Assembly (NCBI GenBank): GCA_937884755.1
Contig: CAKZYJ010000452.1
Span: forward strand, 1 to 47,721
DNA length: 47,721 nucleotides
From: an uncultured Flammeovirgaceae bacterium
GTDB lineage: Bacteria; Bacteroidota; Bacteroidia; Cytophagales; Cyclobacteriaceae
Direction of reading: 5' to 3'
This document shows, in pieces, positions 15,509 to 24,272 of this stretch. The notes beneath the pieces are model-generated. The model saw nothing but the letters and a program-made list of their open reading frames with translations, was not told where the DNA came from and made no database searches. A program made the translations under genes and the position numbers. Positions within the stretch are counted from its first letter, which is position 1. Each line of letters starts with the position of its first letter.

Positions 15509-18337
15509 TTATGCGGGCTGTTTTCGGATGGGTGTTTTTATTCTTCTGAACCCGATGGCGACGATAATAAGTAGCACACTTCCACCAAGCAACCACCATA
15601 CCCACTGAGAGCTTTCGTAGATGGGCATTGGGTTACCAATAAATACAAAATTAGCCCAGTAATAGGGAGTAGTAGCTCCCTTCATATCAGGATCATCCAG
15701 ATAGTCAAGTTTAGCCTGGCGAAGTGCCTCATCTTTAGCGTAGCCCTTCTTGAGATAATCGTGCATCTGAGAAGCAATAGTAGCAGCAGCTCGGTCATCA
15801 GCTTTCCACAGTGTAGTTACAATATTTGGGCACCCTGCGTAGGCGAAAGCCCGAGCCAGACTAATAATTCCTTCTCCTTTCACCAGACGGCCGTTACCGG
15901 CATCGCACGAACTAAGCACTACCAGATTCACACTATCAAGCCGCAGATTATATAGCTCGTGAGTGTACAAGCGGTACCCGGCAATAGATTCTTCATCTTG
16001 GGGATAAAACGCAATAAACGACTGTAACGGATTCTCGTCGTCTACCGAAGCGTGGGTGGCCAAATGTAAAATGTTGTAAGAGCCGGCAATTTTGAGAAAC
16101 TGCTGCTTGGTCGCTTCCTTTTCCAGGTACAAACTTCCGCCTACGCTAGCCACTTCTTTTCCGGAAAAGTATAGTGGGTTGAGTCCATTGTCTCTCAGAG
16201 AACGAACATTCTGCCCGGCAAACGGAGCCATTGCCAACACCTTCTGTTCTTCGCCTTCTTCACCGCGACTATGCGCTTCGTGCAGTAATGCTCCTGAAAA
16301 AGCATAGTTGATAACGTAATCGTGTAGCAGATAGCGGTCAGGCTGGTCAACATTCGTTAGCAGCTCGAAAGGTAAATAGCTCAGTTCTCCGGAAGGAATA
16401 ACAACTAAACGTTGTTTGCCAGCGAGATGCTCGGCTACTGGAGTCAACAGACGTTGATACAACTGCTGCCCCCATTGAGCTTGATACTCGTCGCCGTAGT
16501 CGTACGCAAACAAGTGGTCTTGTACGTGCTGCCAGCTTTCCCGAAAATTACTGTCCATCGGTACCTGGTGCATAGTGAGAGCGTCTGAACTGAGGGCAAA
16601 AATATACATCTGATCCTCACCCGTGAAATACTCCAGTAGCAGATCATCATCCGTCAGCAGTTGCGACTGCCACGACGCTATATCCAGCGTATCTTCCTGA
16701 TACTTGAGTTGATAGTATTTTTCGTCACGCTGCAGCTGTTTTACTACTCGTGCCAAAGCAATCTCCAGGTCATTTAGTTTACGCCGGTACTCTTCGTTCT
16801 GAGTTGAGTCACTGCTTTCTACTAGTTTAAGGCGGTTGGCAGTAATCTGTTGCTTAATCAATTTTTCCTCGTTAACCAAGCTATCGTTTACCGTACCCGA
16901 TGTTTTGATGTCTACTTCCCGCAAAATTTCGGATAGCACCGAAGCTTTGCTCTTCTCCGAAAACTGTAGTGCCAGGTGAGCATATTGTTCCTCCTGTGTA
17001 TGCTGATATAATTGATAGGCTGCCTGGATAGCATGCTCGTATACTGAGTGTACTTTATTCACAAAAAACAGCTTAGCCTCTTCGTTATCGTACGTTTTCT
17101 GCGTATGCCGCGCCACCCGGATCGCCTCCTGAAAACAGTTAAGCGCATGTACCAAATTAACTGTATCCTTATTTTGTTGATAGTAAGCAAAAAACGCTTC
17201 CCCTTTTTGCTTTAGCACCAAGAACTGTTGCAATGGTAATATGGCTTGATGTCTCTCATCCGGATTTTTATTTACGTTAACATCATCAAAATCAAACGTA
17301 GTATTTATTAGTGCTTGGTGATAATAATACAAAGCCTGCTTTGGGTCTTCTAAAGATAAGGCTATATCTCCTAGACCTTCGTAGGCACGAGTCACATAAG
17401 TATTCTTTCCCCTGTTTTTTGCCTCATTTGTTTGAATAGTATATTGATAATACGAAATAGCTGAATCATATTTATCTGTTTCGTAAAACAATATTCCCAA
17501 GCTATTCTTAATCGCCATGTCTAAAGACGGATGCGCGCTACGATCAGCTTTTCTGAGAAAGAATAAAGCACTGTCATAGTTCTCGATATTCAGATACGAT
17601 TCTCCTAAACCTTGATACAAAAAGGGTAAATGAATTTCGTACTTCAATATACTTTTGTATCGACGAATAGATTCATTATACCTCCCTAGTCTAGATAAAG
17701 CAAGAGCTGTATTATAGGTGAAAGCTACTTCAGCCATGATGTAGTCAAACCCCTCTTGCGGCATAACATAGAGGGCCTTATCATGGTAGGTAATAGCCTT
17801 TTGATAATTTCCTAACGAAAAGTTAAATACTCCTAAGGAGTTGTATATTCGCTCAATATCTGCCAATTGCTCGTTAGCGTCAATAGCTATTTCTTCGGCT
17901 CTTTGGTAGTAATATTGAGCTGAATCAAAACGATCAGAGAAATAGTAGATGTTACCTAAAAAAACATAATCGCTAAAAAATAAAGAGTCACCCGCATTAC
18001 TAATAGATTTTTTTACAGCAAGGGATTGGTGATATTTATCTTTTGCTGTAGATAGTTCATCTCGGTCATAGTAGATACTTCCGATTCTTTGATAGCAGTT
18101 GGCTAAGATAATATTATGTATATGTGAACTCTCTAAAATATCGATTGCTCTTTGATAATACTGGATAGCTACATCATATGTCTCCTCCGAAGCATTGTCT
18201 AAGTCGAATAACGCTTCGCCTTTCTGAAAGTAACCTTTTGCTAAATCCTCATTCGATTGCGCTACACTGGAGAATGAGCAAAACAAAAAGGTAGAAGCAA
18301 TAATTAATATTATCTTCCATTTCAGCATAGGTGACAA
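15509..18337 (-). CDS. TPR-CHAT caspase-like protease, membrane-anchored, module 2
   Basis: A 942-aa protein. Signal peptide about 1-26 (WKIILIIASTFLFCSFSSVA), TPR array about 30-400 (LGVFNFSLGNYQKAITYHDK is one unit), helical linker, then a CHAT domain about 590-900. The catalytic pair is H762 in LHLATHASVDDENP and C811 in VVLSSCDAGNG, followed by GEGIISLARAFAYAGCPNIV. A C-terminal membrane helix (about 912-930) and basic tail RRIKTPIRKQPA give the same predicted periplasmic, inner-membrane-tethered topology as the CHAT protein at 7607. It follows a repeat lipoprotein gene by 6 bp (same strand, one operon) and converges with the sigma/TPR pair. Substrate unknown; the TPR anti-sigma protein or the lipoprotein are candidates. 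Confidence 0.92.
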   Translation of the reverse strand: MSPMLKWKIILIIASTFLFCSFSSVAQSNEDLAKGYFQKGEALFDLDNASEETYDVAIQYYQRAIDILESSHIHNIILANCYQRIGSIYYDRDELSTAKDKYHQSLAVKKSISNAGDSLFFSDYVFLGNIYYFSDRFDSAQYYYQRAEEIAIDANEQLADIERIYNSLGVFNFSLGNYQKAITYHDKALYVMPQEGFDYIMAEVAFTYNTALALSRLGRYNESIRRYKSILKYEIHLPFLYQGLGESYLNIENYDSALFFLRKADRSAHPSLDMAIKNSLGILFYETDKYDSAISYYQYTIQTNEAKNRGKNTYVTRAYEGLGDIALSLEDPKQALYYYHQALINTTFDFDDVNVNKNPDERHQAILPLQQFLVLKQKGEAFFAYYQQNKDTVNLVHALNCFQEAIRVARHTQKTYDNEEAKLFFVNKVHSVYEHAIQAAYQLYQHTQEEQYAHLALQFSEKSKASVLSEILREVDIKTSGTVNDSLVNEEKLIKQQITANRLKLVESSDSTQNEEYRRKLNDLEIALARVVKQLQRDEKYYQLKYQEDTLDIASWQSQLLTDDDLLLEYFTGEDQMYIFALSSDALTMHQVPMDSNFRESWQHVQDHLFAYDYGDEYQAQWGQQLYQRLLTPVAEHLAGKQRLVVIPSGELSYLPFELLTNVDQPDRYLLHDYVINYAFSGALLHEAHSRGEEGEEQKVLAMAPFAGQNVRSLRDNGLNPLYFSGKEVASVGGSLYLEKEATKQQFLKIAGSYNILHLATHASVDDENPLQSFIAFYPQDEESIAGYRLYTHELYNLRLDSVNLVVLSSCDAGNGRLVKGEGIISLARAFAYAGCPNIVTTLWKADDRAAATIASQMHDYLKKGYAKDEALRQAKLDYLDDPDMKGATTPYYWANFVFIGNPMPIYESSQWVWWLLGGSVLLIIVAIGFRRIKTPIRKQPA

Positions 18338-18343
18338 ATTTTC

Positions 18344-19396
18344 TTAACGTACTGCACCAATAGCCATAGCATACTTAGGCTTCTTCTCTATTCGTCCGTT
18401 GTTGCCGGTGAAATTTCCACGATCTTCCAGTGCTTCCAATAGCTCCGGTGCTAACTCCTGAGCTGCTTCCAGGCTGCTGTAGTAATAAATACGTAACTCT
18501 GCCGTGGAGGAAGTTTCATTATCATCGAATAAGGTGTAGCTAATGGTATAGTCCCGGAAAAAACCTTCCGGTAGCTGACCATTGAACTCTTCTTCCTGTA
18601 TAATAGCTAAGGTAGTAAATAGATCAATTGAGCCATTTTGTACTCCCTGTTGAGTCTCTACGAATGCTAAATCGGACGGAGAAGCTTCGTAACTACCAAA
18701 GGTAGATCGTCCGTCGCCTTGTTCGTTGAAATATGGTTCTAAAATACGCTCACCTTCGTCAAAGTTGATAATCGTTTCCGGATAGTCTACGCCCGTGATC
18801 AGCAAAGTAGTCTGGCAAATGGTTTTCATATCATCGGAGATGTACGTAATAAAGTATTGCACTCCCGAAGCACTGGCACTCACGTTCACAATACCTTTAT
18901 CGGGACTAATATCCAAACCTGAAGGGTACGCGGTGAATTTGCCTTTGGGCTGATAGCCATCGGCGAACGTAGGAGTCAGAAAATCAGCTTCTCCCGGAGC
19001 CACTACTCCTTCTTTACTGTAGCTGAATGAACACTTTTCAGCTTCTGGCTCATCAATAAAAATATTCGTCTCACAAATTACTTCCGAATTTTTAATACGG
19101 AATTGGACTTTATATTCTTTACCGAACTCGCTGGCATTCACGTCAATTACTCCAGTTTTCGGATCAATAGACAGACCTGCAGGACGAGCGGAAAATGCTC
19201 CCGAGGGTTTGTCTGCATCAAAGACCGGAGCTACCAATTGATCGCCAGGAGCACCATTAGGAGTGTAGGCTGCACGTTCGTAAGAGAACGCACAGGGTTC
19301 TACTCCGTCATCCTCACAGTCGCAAGGGTGTTTACAGGCAGAAAAGAGGAAAACAAATAAAGTAGCAGCAATTAGGTTTAGGCGTAATGTATACAT
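18344..19396 (-). CDS. lipoprotein with tandem beta repeats, upstream in the CHAT 2 operon
   Basis: A 350-aa lipoprotein: the signal peptide ends in the lipobox FLFSAC with the modified Cys at 21, followed by a Cys-rich acidic stretch. Two clear tandem repeats of about 85 residues follow. One begins CAFSYERAAYTPNGAPGDQL (about 31-110) and one begins CSFSYSKEGVVAPGEADFL (about 118-200). Each contains a P.GL.I.P..G.I.V.AS core and a closing IC.T.L/IFI strand. A more divergent third unit may follow (about 205-310). The fold looks Ig- or cadherin-like. It is the first gene of a two-gene operon with the CHAT protease, 6 bp before it. It may be the surface sensor or a substrate of that system. Family not recognised; the leader and repeats are clear. 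Confidence 0.8.
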   Translation of the reverse strand: MYTLRLNLIAATLFVFLFSACKHPCDCEDDGVEPCAFSYERAAYTPNGAPGDQLVAPVFDADKPSGAFSARPAGLSIDPKTGVIDVNASEFGKEYKVQFRIKNSEVICETNIFIDEPEAEKCSFSYSKEGVVAPGEADFLTPTFADGYQPKGKFTAYPSGLDISPDKGIVNVSASASGVQYFITYISDDMKTICQTTLLITGVDYPETIINFDEGERILEPYFNEQGDGRSTFGSYEASPSDLAFVETQQGVQNGSIDLFTTLAIIQEEEFNGQLPEGFFRDYTISYTLFDDNETSSTAELRIYYYSSLEAAQELAPELLEALEDRGNFTGNNGRIEKKPKYAMAIGAVR

Positions 19397-19563
19397 TTCA
19401 CGGTTTTTTGGTTAGTGACGAAAACGCAGGATGGTAACCCTGCCCAACAATAAAAATAACTGATTTTATGCTCTATTGGAATAATTTTTTGTGTTATTTT
19501 GTGTCGCCATGAATTTTTATCAAGAAATTACTTTCCAAAAAAGAGATAATAGTTGACTGAAAC

Positions 19564-20193
19564 ATGATCAATTTTGTAGAGTTCAAGAAAAAGTACGGAG
19601 CGTTTACCGCATTACAGATTTCTCAGCAAAGTATTCCACCGGGTATACACTGGTTGAAAGGACAGAATGGATCGGGTAAAACTACTTTACTCAAATGCCT
19701 CGCGGGATTATTACCATTTTCGGGCAATATCAGTTTATATGAACTTAACGCACAGCAGCAGAGAATCGGCTACCGAGAACAGGTAAACTACGGTGAGGCC
19801 GAACCTTTATATCCCGAATTCCTTTCAGCGCGAGATCTCATACAATTTGTGGCTAAAACCCGGCGAGCCCAGCAATCACAAATTGACAGTTTGGGGAAAG
19901 CATTAGGTGTACAGCAGTTCTTGTATCAACCCTGCGGCTCTTACTCCAGCGGTATGCTGAAGAAGCTTTCGCTAGTGCTAGCTCTGTTAGGCAGTTCAAA
20001 GTTGGTATTGTTAGACGAACCACTCATCACACTAGATACTTCTACAGTTGACCAACTGTATGCACTTATCCGGCACTATGCATCTGCTGGCCGTTCATTT
20101 CTTCTATCCTCCCATCAGGAATTTCCAGCTGGAAAGTTACCCATCAACCGTATTTACGAGGTTCGGAATAAAACAATCTACGAAGTTGAATAA
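19564..20193 (+). CDS. ABC transporter ATP-binding protein
   Basis: ATPase of 209 aa. Walker A is GQNGSGKTT (about 33-41), signature region YSSGMLKKLSL (about 127-137; an SSGM form of LSGGQ), Walker B KLVLLDEP (about 146-153), and the switch His is in LLSSHQEF. The short single domain and the SSGM signature resemble the CcmA/ABC-2 type used for export or assembly. The following gene, which overlaps its 3' end, encodes a multi-pass membrane protein that is the likely permease. The substrate cannot be told. The SSGM motif is seen in several Bacteroidota ATPases and need not mean loss of function. Confidence 0.9.
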   Translation: MINFVEFKKKYGAFTALQISQQSIPPGIHWLKGQNGSGKTTLLKCLAGLLPFSGNISLYELNAQQQRIGYREQVNYGEAEPLYPEFLSARDLIQFVAKTRRAQQSQIDSLGKALGVQQFLYQPCGSYSSGMLKKLSLVLALLGSSKLVLLDEPLITLDTSTVDQLYALIRHYASAGRSFLLSSHQEFPAGKLPINRIYEVRNKTIYEVE

Positions 20194-21301
20194 ACTGCCC
20201 ATTGACTTACGCCTGCTTATCCGCACACTGGGAGTACGTTTTTATCAGGAAAATATAGGTTTCTTCTTCGTACTGCTGGGGTTCGGCTTAGGAATACTCC
20301 GCCCCACCGAACATATTTACCTGATTCAGGCCACCGTTGGGTCAGCCTATGTACTTGGTATTGTGCTGATAGCCTGGGGGTTATTCTGTTTAAAAGCTAT
20401 TGTCTTCACATCGCAACAGTTGGAAGCACCTGGCTATGAGTGGATTCGCGAGACGACCTTATTGCCTCTATTGCGTCAGATTGTGGTTTGGATGTGGGTA
20501 ATGCTACTACAGTGTTTATTGCCAACCATCTATGTGGGAATAATAGTTTTTCAGGCAATTTACTACCAGCAGTGGCCTTCGGTAGCATTGGGAGCTGTGT
20601 TTCTATTGATCGTTTATACCCTTGGTATCTGGCGGGCAATTCATAAAACCTATCATCCGGGTACTGGTAGGACTACCTCTATGTTTACGCTGAGGCTAAA
20701 TCGATGGATGGTTAAACCGGTTTATTTATGGTTTGGGATTGCTTTGCTAAAGCAATATCCGGTTTCACTACTTTTAACCAAACTCTTGTCTTTAGGCCTG
20801 TTGTTAATTACTGCGCAGTTATACATGCACGATACATACGATTATCGTCTGCTAACGGTAACCGTATTGGCTAGCGGATTCAGCCACACTATGCTCATGT
20901 ATCGTTACCACCATTTTCAGCATATTTCTTTACTGTTTTTTCGGAATTTACCCATTTCTCTAACCCAACGTTTTAGTACCAACCTGCTAACGGTGGCATT
21001 AATTTTACTGCCAGAATTTGCAGTGTTGCTGCGGCAGTTTGGCCCGGAAGTAGGCTGGGTAACTGCCGGGTGGCACATTCCCCTATTAATAAGTTTTCTA
21101 ATGGTAATTTACCATAGCCGGTTATTACAGGTCATACCAGAAGAAAAGTTTTTTCAGTGGTTATTCTATACTTTTGTGATATATTTTCTACTTATTATGT
21201 TTAGTATACCCCCCTTATTACTGTTGTTAACCAACTTTTTTGTGGCAGCAGCCCTATTCAGAATTCACTATTACCACCACGAACCATCTCTACCCGAGTA
21301 A
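20186..21301 (+). CDS. multi-pass membrane protein, probable permease partner of the ABC ATPase
   Basis: Hydrophobic protein with about eight to nine membrane helices, e.g. GFFFVLLGFGLGIL, VWMWVMLLQCLLPTIYVGI, VFLLIVYTLGIW and LLIMFSIPPLLLLLTNFFVA. The frame is open back to an ATG at 20048, but the first 46 residues from there are the ATPase gene read in another frame and look non-coding. I prefer a start near the TTG at 20186 (LNKLPIDLRLLIRTLGVRF), which overlaps the ATPase stop by 8 bases and would be translationally coupled. No sequence family recognised; the role as transport partner is inferred from position. Confidence 0.72.
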   Translation: MNKLPIDLRLLIRTLGVRFYQENIGFFFVLLGFGLGILRPTEHIYLIQATVGSAYVLGIVLIAWGLFCLKAIVFTSQQLEAPGYEWIRETTLLPLLRQIVVWMWVMLLQCLLPTIYVGIIVFQAIYYQQWPSVALGAVFLLIVYTLGIWRAIHKTYHPGTGRTTSMFTLRLNRWMVKPVYLWFGIALLKQYPVSLLLTKLLSLGLLLITAQLYMHDTYDYRLLTVTVLASGFSHTMLMYRYHHFQHISLLFFRNLPISLTQRFSTNLLTVALILLPEFAVLLRQFGPEVGWVTAGWHIPLLISFLMVIYHSRLLQVIPEEKFFQWLFYTFVIYFLLIMFSIPPLLLLLTNFFVAAALFRIHYYHHEPSLPE

Positions 21302-21573
21302 AACTCTCTTCTTAATTTATAACTAGTTAGCAATATAGTATTGAACCGTCTTCTAGCGAATTACGAGAGTAACACCCCTTGTTTTCTGTAGAAATAGGTC
21401 AACATAATATCGGTTACTTTCATCAATTGTATTTTATTAGTTAGAATATGATTATTTGTATAAAATATAAAATAAAGCACATAATATGGTTGCTATAATT
21501 TTTGACCATTAATTAAGTGTATTCTTTGATAAACTTGTAAACAGCTATATAGCAAGTATTTACAAGTAGTATT

Positions 21574-22284
21574 ATGATTAACGATTCAGTTTCAGGAGAG
21601 GAAGTTTTAGCCCGGATTGGTCGCGATTTGCAGGGAAAAATTGCCCGAATCCGTTCGTGTAATCACATGCTGACGGCATTTTTTGAAAGTATGGCGGATG
21701 AAGACCAGCAAAAGTGTTTTGCGGCTATTGAGCAAGATTGTGCCGATCTGAAAAGCATCATTCACAATCTGATTGACCTGGATCGTTGCTACGAAGAAAA
21801 CCCTGACTTAAAGCCATCTCCTACTCATTTAAATCGTTTCCTGGGCAATCTGGTCGATAACTACAATTCGGAAGCTATCAGCCAAAAACGGGTAAAGCTG
21901 CATTTTGAAGATATTGATGAGCCAATACATATCATTTTTGATCCTCAGGCCATTGAGCGAGCTTTTTCCTATGTATTATCCAATGCCATAAAATTCTCTC
22001 AACCAGACAGTGAAGTGGTAGTAAAAGTCATTCGCTACGCTAATGTCGCTAATATATCGGTGGCCGATCAGGGAATTGGTATTCCTAAGAAGCTCCGTCC
22101 TTACCTATTCAGCAAATTTACTAAAGCCGCCCGGCGGGGTACCAACGGAGAAGAATCGGCTGGTTTAGGGCTATATCTGGCTAAGAATATTGTGGAGAAG
22201 CACCAAGGAAGTATCTGGCTGGAAAGTGAAGAAGGCACCGGTACCAATGTATTTATTAATCTGCCCATTCGCGATCGCCTCTAA
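21574..22284 (+). CDS. soluble histidine-kinase-like ATPase with degenerate H-box
   Basis: A 236-aa protein with the dimer-helix and HATPase_c arrangement of a sensor kinase but no sensor, receiver or membrane segment. The ATP-binding boxes are intact: N-box SYVLSNAIKFSQ (about 130-141), G1 DQGIGIPKKLRP, F-box LFSKFTKA, and G2 SAGLGLYLAK. In the first helix, where a kinase has a SHELRTPL-type H-box, the sequence is IGRDLQGKIARI. Arg17 stands in the place of the phosphate-accepting His, and the conserved Pro is lost. His31, 14 residues later, is not in the usual context. It may bind ATP without autophosphorylating, or act as a partner to another kinase. It stands alone, 272 bp after the ABC genes. 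Confidence 0.85.
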   Translation: MINDSVSGEEVLARIGRDLQGKIARIRSCNHMLTAFFESMADEDQQKCFAAIEQDCADLKSIIHNLIDLDRCYEENPDLKPSPTHLNRFLGNLVDNYNSEAISQKRVKLHFEDIDEPIHIIFDPQAIERAFSYVLSNAIKFSQPDSEVVVKVIRYANVANISVADQGIGIPKKLRPYLFSKFTKAARRGTNGEESAGLGLYLAKNIVEKHQGSIWLESEEGTGTNVFINLPIRDRL

Positions 22285-22348
22285 TTGTTGTCCAGGCCGT
22301 TGTGGAATAATGCTCAGGAGGTCACCGGATGTGCTAAAAGCTATTCAT

Positions 22349-22364
22349 TTCACGAACGCGTGAA
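22349..22364. promoter_or_regulatory. 16-bp inverted repeat TTCACG-N4-CGTGAA upstream of hemJ
   Basis: Perfect 6-bp arms with spacer AACG, 69 bp before the hemJ start. The site is GC-richer than its surroundings. It could be an operator or the 3' hairpin of the kinase-like gene 65 bp upstream. There is no T-run for an intrinsic terminator. Confidence 0.35.
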
Positions 22365-22432
22365 CACATTAACACCATAACACACTAATATTTCGTACCT
22401 CTGTGTATCTTTAGGTCCGCAACTATGCAGTT

Positions 22433-22972
22433 ATGGCCTATTCTTACATAAAAGCCCTTCATATTATCTTTATTGTTACTTGGTTTGCCGGGCTATTCTA
22501 TATTGTTCGTCTATTTGTTTATACGGTAGAGGCTCACGCTGAATCCGAACCCAAACGGACTATTTTGCTAGAGAATTTGAAACTGTGGTCTAAACGTTTG
22601 TGGTTTGCCATTACCTGGCCATCAGCTGTTATCACCTTATTGCTAGGTTCATACTTTCTGCACGTTTACGCTGCTAATATGCCCGGTTGGCTTTGGATTA
22701 AGCTAGGATTTGTAGTCGCGCTGTATATCTATCATTTGATCTGCCACCGTATGTATCTTCAGCTCCAGCGCGATGAGGTTCGCTATACTTCTCAACAGCT
22801 ACGTATCTGGAACGAAGTTGCCACCATTATTCTGGTGGCCGTAGTTTTTCTGGTAACGCTCAAAAGCACCCTCAGTATGGCATACGGATTGGTAGGGCTG
22901 GTTATCTTCATTGTAGTGTTAATGACTGCCATTCAGGTTTATAAGCGAATCCGTACGAAGAATAAAAACTAG
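22433..22972 (+). CDS. hemJ: protoporphyrinogen IX oxidase, HemJ type
   Basis: Integral membrane protein of 179 aa with four to five helices. It oxidises protoporphyrinogen IX to protoporphyrin IX in heme synthesis and is the usual form in bacteria without HemG or HemY. The start is diagnostic: YIKALHIIFIVTWFAGLFYI with the conserved His10, then YIVRLFVYTVEA. A second His-containing helix (YIYHLICHRMYLQLQ) follows, and the C-terminal helix is LVGLVIFIVVLMTAIQVYKR. It lies 56 bp before an SCO1/SenC gene in the same direction. HemF, the preceding pathway step, is encoded at 35844. Name based on strong family resemblance. Confidence 0.9.
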   Translation: MAYSYIKALHIIFIVTWFAGLFYIVRLFVYTVEAHAESEPKRTILLENLKLWSKRLWFAITWPSAVITLLLGSYFLHVYAANMPGWLWIKLGFVVALYIYHLICHRMYLQLQRDEVRYTSQQLRIWNEVATIILVAVVFLVTLKSTLSMAYGLVGLVIFIVVLMTAIQVYKRIRTKNKN

Positions 22973-23028
22973 TCTATTGGGGAATTTGACACTAATCACT
23001 ACCGTTAACCTTCTAGAAAATCTTACCT

Positions 23029-23679
23029 ATGAAAATATTACTGATTACGCTAGCTAGCAGCTTACTTTATCTTACCATGTTCTCTTGTAACTCTCCCACT
23101 AAGGAAAATGAGACTCTACCAATTTTGGGAAGACGCTACTTTGACGAACAAAAGCAAGACACTGTTTACCATCAGGTAGCCGACTTTGCTTTTGTAAACC
23201 AAGATAGTACGTTGGTTACCCCCAATACCTTTGATGGAAAGGTGTACGTAACCGATTTCTTCTTTACGTCCTGTCCTACTATTTGCCCAGTCATGAAAAA
23301 AGAAATGCTGCGGGTGTACGAAGAATTTGAAGATAACAATGAGGTAGCTATTCTATCCCACACTATTGATCCCGAATACGATACAGTAGGTCTGTTGCAC
23401 GATTATGCCGAGCGCCTGGGCGTGTCTAGTGATAAATGGCATTTCGTTACCGGTGATAAACAAGCGATCTACGATATGGGTCTCAAAAGCTACATGGTTA
23501 CCGCCATGGAAGACGAAGAGGCTCCTGGTGGATTCATCCATAGCGGGGCCTTTATTTTAGTGGATAAGGACCTTCGTATCCGAGGAATGTACGATGGCAC
23601 TGTTCCTGAACAGGTAAATGTTCTAATGAATGATATCCGACGGTTACTTCGCGAAGAAGAGGAATTAGCTGCTTCATAA
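23029..23679 (+). CDS. SCO1/SenC-family copper-binding lipoprotein
   Basis: Thioredoxin-fold protein of 216 aa that delivers copper to the CuA site of cytochrome oxidase, or handles thiols there. The lipobox is YLTMFSC with Cys20. The copper-binding CXXXC is C82-C86 in FTSCPTICPVM, and the third ligand is His171 in GGFIHSGAF. All three ligands are intact. The gene is 2 bp before a lipo-cytochrome c (ATG at 23682), so the pair is co-transcribed. The cell face is the periplasmic side of a membrane. Family assignment is secure. Confidence 0.94.
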   Translation: MKILLITLASSLLYLTMFSCNSPTKENETLPILGRRYFDEQKQDTVYHQVADFAFVNQDSTLVTPNTFDGKVYVTDFFFTSCPTICPVMKKEMLRVYEEFEDNNEVAILSHTIDPEYDTVGLLHDYAERLGVSSDKWHFVTGDKQAIYDMGLKSYMVTAMEDEEAPGGFIHSGAFILVDKDLRIRGMYDGTVPEQVNVLMNDIRRLLREEEELAAS

Positions 23680-23681
23680 TA

Positions 23682-24128
23682 ATGCAAAAGCTAATTTTAT
23701 TGGTTTGGCCTTTAGTCTTGATGGGCTGTGATGGAGGCAAATTTCAGAATTCAGCTACTAAAGAGCTTAGCTATTCGGATAAGCTACGGTACGAACAGTA
23801 CATGATTCAGGGGCAGCAGTTGTATCTGGCTCATTGCAGTAACTGCCACCAAGAGGACGGTACCGGTTTAGGTCGGCTAATTCCTCCCTTGGCTCAATCC
23901 GATTATATGCTGGAAAATCAGGCAAGAACTTTGTGCCTTATTAAGTACGGGTTAGAGGAGAAGATCATAGTGAATGGCACTGAATATCAACAGCCGATGC
24001 CTGCAAACGAAGCACTTAGCGACATCGAAATTGCTCAGATTGCCACTTATGTATATAATTCTTGGGGGCACGAAAAGGGATATATTCCAGTGAAAGCAGT
24101 ATCAGTCCAGATTGATAAGTGCAAATAA
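23682..24128 (+). CDS. small c-type cytochrome lipoprotein
   Basis: A 148-aa mono-heme cytochrome c. The lipobox ends at Cys16 (LVLMGCDGG). The heme site is CXXCH at C52-C55-H56 (CSNCHQEDGTGLG), and the probable distal ligand is Met106 in YQQPMPANEA. The class I fold is suggested by the final helix DIEIAQIATYVYNSWG. It follows the SCO1/SenC gene by 2 bp, a common pairing in respiratory electron transfer. It probably carries electrons on the periplasmic side. No oxidase subunit genes occur in this window. Confidence 0.93.
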   Translation: MQKLILLVWPLVLMGCDGGKFQNSATKELSYSDKLRYEQYMIQGQQLYLAHCSNCHQEDGTGLGRLIPPLAQSDYMLENQARTLCLIKYGLEEKIIVNGTEYQQPMPANEALSDIEIAQIATYVYNSWGHEKGYIPVKAVSVQIDKCK

Positions 24129-24272
24129 TTATTTATTTAGTCAAAAATCACATGCATAGAAGACTAGTTATATCGAAAGATAATAGTCCGGAAAAGTGGT
24201 TTTCTTTGTAACAGTTTTGATAATTAGGTATTTTGATTGACTCTTTTTGAGAAACTGAAAGGATTATCGTTA

